From: Dehalococcoidia bacterium
Lineage (GTDB): Bacteria > Chloroflexota > Dehalococcoidia > Lucifugimonadales > Lucifugimonadaceae
Length of the DNA stretch: 7,239 nucleotides
NCBI GenBank assembly: GCA_028278465.1
Contig: JANQEF010000033.1
Span: 1 to 7,239 of the forward strand
Direction of reading: 5' to 3'
Each line of letters begins with the position of its first letter. Positions within the stretch are counted from its first letter, which is position 1. The notes below the pieces were generated by a model that searched no databases, was not told the origin of the DNA, and saw only the letters and a list, made by a program, of their open reading frames with translations. The position numbers were made by a program, and so were the translations under genes. Shown here in pieces: positions 5,723 to 7,239 of the stretch.

Positions 5723-6088
5723 CTAGATCCCGGCGGTCTCGAGCGCGGTTTCCAGCTGGTCGAGAGTGAACGGCTTCGCCAGGAACTGGTCTGCGCCGAG
5801 GTCTTTGACGCCTTCGCGGTCGTTTGCGTTGGCGTGCGCGCTCATAACGATAATGTGGCCCGGTCTCGGCGCATCGCCGCTTCGCAGCCGCCGCAGAACC
5901 TCGATGCCGTCCATCACCGGCATCATCAGGTCGAGGAACAGCAGGTCGGGGCGTTCTTCGCGCAATCTTTCGAGTCCGTCTGCGCCGTTGCTGGCGCTCT
6001 TCACGTCCTCGTGCCCGAACGCTTCCAGCATCGAACTCACCGCCATCAGCGTTGTCGGGTCGTCTTCGACTATCAGCACAGAGGCCAT
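5723..6088 (-). CDS. Stand-alone response-regulator receiver protein (second gene)
   Basis: This is a single CheY-like receiver domain with no output domain; it would act as a phosphorelay intermediate or bind a partner protein. From the ATG at 6088 it has 121 residues, normal for a lone receiver. The acidic pocket is Glu8/Asp9/Asp10 (LIVEDDP), the phosphoacceptor is Asp53 (LLFLDLMMP), the switch serine is Ser83 (IVMSAHA) and the conserved lysine is Lys105 (LAKPF). All key residues are present, so phosphorylation is expected. The frame stays open upstream to 6175, but that extension is Pro/Arg-rich and overlaps the next gene's end, so it is left out. The gene lies 58 bases downstream of another receiver gene in the same orientation; no histidine kinase is in the window. 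Confidence 0.88.
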   Translation of the reverse strand: MASVLIVEDDPTTLMAVSSMLEAFGHEDVKSASNGADGLERLREERPDLLFLDLMMPVMDGIEVLRRLRSGDAPRPGHIIVMSAHANANDREGVKDLGADQFLAKPFTLDQLETALETAGI

Positions 6089-6146
6089 GCGGTTTCTCGG
6101 GCCCGATCTTCCGCTGGTGCGGCAAGGCGCGGGCGGTCCGTGGCGA

Positions 6147-6548
6147 TCAGAAGGGCGACTCGCGGCCAACGGCATCCGCCAGGTCTGTCAGGCGGAACGG
6201 CTTCGACAGCACCAGGTCGATGCCGAGGTCCTTCAGGTTCCCCTCGGGCACCGGGTTCTCCATCGCTGTCATCAGCACCACCTTGGACGGCCTCGAGTAC
6301 TGCGAGCCGCTACCCAGCCGACTCAGGAACTCCATGCCATCCACCATCGGCATCACAAGGTCCAGCAGCAGGATCTCGGGACTGTTCGACTCCAGGTAGC
6401 GCAAACCCTCCTCGGCGCCCGTGGCCGAGATGATCTTGAACCCGCCTATCACGTCGAGTCCGGCCTCGATTGCTGCGCGCACCGAGTCCTCGTCTTCGAC
6501 GATGAGGACTTCGGTCTCTGCGACAGGTTCGGGCGCGCTCTCCAACAT
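6147..6548 (-). CDS. Stand-alone response-regulator receiver protein (first gene)
   Basis: This 133-residue single receiver domain has a 12-residue acidic N-terminal lead. Key residues are Glu18/Asp19/Glu20 in LIVEDED, phosphoacceptor Asp63 (LLLDLVMP), switch Thr94 (VLMTAME) and Lys116 (LSKPF). The acidic cluster has one Asp among Glu residues but should still bind Mg2+. No DNA-binding or enzymatic output domain follows. ATG at 6548 is chosen because AAGGTGA (6557-6563) sits 8 bases upstream; GTG at 6560 would add four residues (MKKS) and has no good site. It is the promoter-proximal gene of a two-receiver unit and diverges from the rhomboid gene. Confidence 0.88.
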   Translation of the reverse strand: MLESAPEPVAETEVLIVEDEDSVRAAIEAGLDVIGGFKIISATGAEEGLRYLESNSPEILLLDLVMPMVDGMEFLSRLGSGSQYSRPSKVVLMTAMENPVPEGNLKDLGIDLVLSKPFRLTDLADAVGRESPF

Positions 6549-6556
6549 GCTTTTCT

Positions 6557-6563
6557 TCACCTT
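6557..6563 (-). promoter_or_regulatory. Ribosome-binding site deciding the first receiver's ATG start
   Basis: AAGGTGA on the minus strand is 8 bases before ATG at 6548 and matches the anti-Shine-Dalgarno region well. It overlaps the alternative GTG at 6560, which argues against use of that codon. Confidence 0.6.
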
Positions 6564-6568
6564 TGACG

Positions 6569-6598
6569 GACCGCCTGAGCCCGGTTTTGCGGGCGGTC
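6569..6598 (-). promoter_or_regulatory. Hairpin in the leader of the receiver operon
   Basis: GACCGCC (6569-6575) pairs perfectly with GGCGGTC (6592-6598). Inside, GCCCG (6579-6583) can pair with CGGGC (6590-6594) as an alternative. The structure ends 6 bases before the ribosome-binding site of the minus-strand receiver gene, so it could influence translation or end transcription early. Its role is not known. Confidence 0.4.
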
Positions 6599-6659
6599 AC
6601 GGACAGATATGGTCGGAACTGTGCCCGGCATTCGCTGCACAGGCAGTGCGAACCGCCGG

Positions 6660-6665
6660 ATTATA
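6660..6665 (-). promoter_or_regulatory. Perfect -10 box (TATAAT) for the receiver operon
   Basis: The minus strand reads TATAAT exactly at this position, in a GC-rich setting. No good TTGACA-like box is found 16-19 bases upstream, so it may depend on an activator. The implied leader of about 105 bases would hold hairpins at 6631-6652 (TTCGC/GCGAA) and 6569-6598. Confidence 0.4.
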
Positions 6666-6774
6666 CGATTACCCTCATAGAGGCCTTTGCCGACGCGCAT
6701 TCGTGCCCAGGCGAAAAATGCGCAGCGCTAGCGGCCCACGGAACAAGACTTCGCAGACGCTACAAGAGACCGCT

Positions 6775-6792
6775 ATGGACCACTTCGCTTGA
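6775..6792 (+). other. Five-codon mini-ORF overlapping the rhomboid start
   Basis: ATG at 6775 opens a mini-ORF encoding MDHFA, ending with TGA at 6790-6792. AAGAGA at 6764-6769 is a fair ribosome-binding site 5 bases upstream. The stop overlaps the rhomboid TTG (6789-6791) as TTGA, the same geometry as the GTGA overlaps elsewhere in the window. It may be a leader peptide that feeds ribosomes to the TTG, or a chance arrangement. Confidence 0.3.
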
Positions 6793-7239
6793 GAACATAT
6801 CAGCAGAACCCGTTTGGCGGCAGTTTGAGCGGCGCACCGGTAACGGTGGCGCTTGTGGCGATCAACGTCATCGTCTTCCTGCTTCTCACCGCCACCGGAG
6901 GCTCGCAGGACAGCGTCAACCTGTACCGGTGGGGCGCGAAGTACGGACCGGCGCTGGCGGACGGCGAGTGGTGGAGGCTGGTGCTGCCGATCTTCATGCA
7001 CATCGGCTTCTTTCACCTCCTGACCAACGCCATCGGCCTGCTCATCTTCGGCTCAATGGCCGAGCGGCTGCTGGGCAGCCCCGCTTACCTTGCCATCTAC
7101 CTCATGACCGGCGTGCTCGGCAACGTCGCCAGCTTCGTCATGTCCCCCGCGCTGGGTGCGGGAGCTTCAGGCGCCGTGTTCGGCGTGATCGGCGCATTCG
7201 CCGTCTACCTCGCGCTGAACCGGCAGGTGATGGGTGAGG
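6789..7239 (+). CDS. Rhomboid-family intramembrane serine protease, 3' end cut by window
   Basis: Rhomboids (peptidase family S54) cleave transmembrane proteins within the membrane. The first 150 residues are visible. TM1 is about 18-35. The loop segment DGEWWRLVLPIFMHIGFFH (58-76) is followed by HLLTN (76-80), matching the HxxxN that forms the oxyanion site. Then come FGSMAERLLGS (87-97), YLMTGVLGN (104-112) and GAGASGAVFG (123-132), where Ser127 in GASG is the catalytic nucleophile. The partner histidine, expected in a later membrane helix, lies beyond the window. TTG at 6789 is the first possible ATG/GTG/TTG start after the in-frame stop at 6729-6731. It has no close ribosome-binding site of its own; in-frame TTG 6825 and GTG 6846 are poorer choices because they trim the region before TM1. 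It diverges from the receiver operon. Confidence 0.85.
   Translation, partial: MRTYQQNPFGGSLSGAPVTVALVAINVIVFLLLTATGGSQDSVNLYRWGAKYGPALADGEWWRLVLPIFMHIGFFHLLTNAIGLLIFGSMAERLLGSPAYLAIYLMTGVLGNVASFVMSPALGAGASGAVFGVIGAFAVYLALNRQVMGE

Noticed and set aside
5693..6566. Long plus-strand open frames (246 and 266 codons) opposite the two receivers
   Set aside because: They are antisense shadows of two minus-strand genes with all receiver signature residues; the shadow products are Arg/Ser-rich and match nothing.
6563..7237. A 224-codon open frame on the plus strand across the 3' end
   Set aside because: Its product is Arg/His/Pro-rich with no family resemblance, and it is out of frame with the clear rhomboid sequence (HLLTN, GASG) in the same bases.
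1..7239. CRISPR array, tRNA, rRNA or transposase
   Set aside because: No regularly spaced direct repeats, cloverleaf-like segments, rRNA motifs or transposase motifs were seen on either strand.

Overview
The window is a GC-rich (roughly 60% or more in genes), gene-dense bacterial stretch. Its best-supported content is part of the futalosine (alternative menaquinone) pathway. Menaquinone by this route, single-domain receivers, abundant GTG/TTG starts and short dispersed inverted-repeat elements between genes would fit a Chloroflexota (Dehalococcoidia/SAR202-like) genome. That placement is an inference from general resemblance; no rRNA or marker gene is present to prove it.

Layout. 1-120: non-coding, with three consecutive hairpin-forming elements that end 6 bases before the first start codon. 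121-3317 (+): a probable operon of mqnC (radical SAM cyclic dehypoxanthinyl futalosine synthase), mqnD (1,4-dihydroxy-6-naphthoate synthase) and two tandem paralogous GNAT acetyltransferases. The last three genes are joined by GTGA stop/start overlaps. 3318-3515: leader region. 3516-4847 (+): a 12-TM APC-family amino acid permease. 4915-5412 (-): an unrecognised small basic protein with a winged-helix-like C-terminus. 5413-5722: a 310-base non-coding region that is clearly AT-richer (about 48% GC by hand count over 5461-5700). It is full of inverted repeats and includes a promoter-plus-palindrome arrangement ahead of the unknown gene. 5723-6548 (-): two stand-alone response-regulator receiver proteins in one transcription unit. 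6549-6788: divergent regulatory region. 6789-end (+): the N-terminal two thirds or so of a rhomboid intramembrane serine protease, cut by the window edge.

How the parts relate. MqnC and MqnD act in succession: MqnC makes cyclic dehypoxanthinyl futalosine and MqnD cleaves it to 1,4-dihydroxy-6-naphthoate, leading to menaquinone for respiration. The GNAT pair is translationally chained to mqnD but its substrates are unknown. The permease, the unknown protein, the receivers and the rhomboid look like separate transcription units. No CRISPR array, tRNA, rRNA, transposase or phage gene was seen. The most unusual signals are the mqnD-GNAT-GNAT chain, the palindrome over the likely transcription start of the unknown gene, and the five-codon mini-ORF whose stop overlaps the rhomboid's TTG start.
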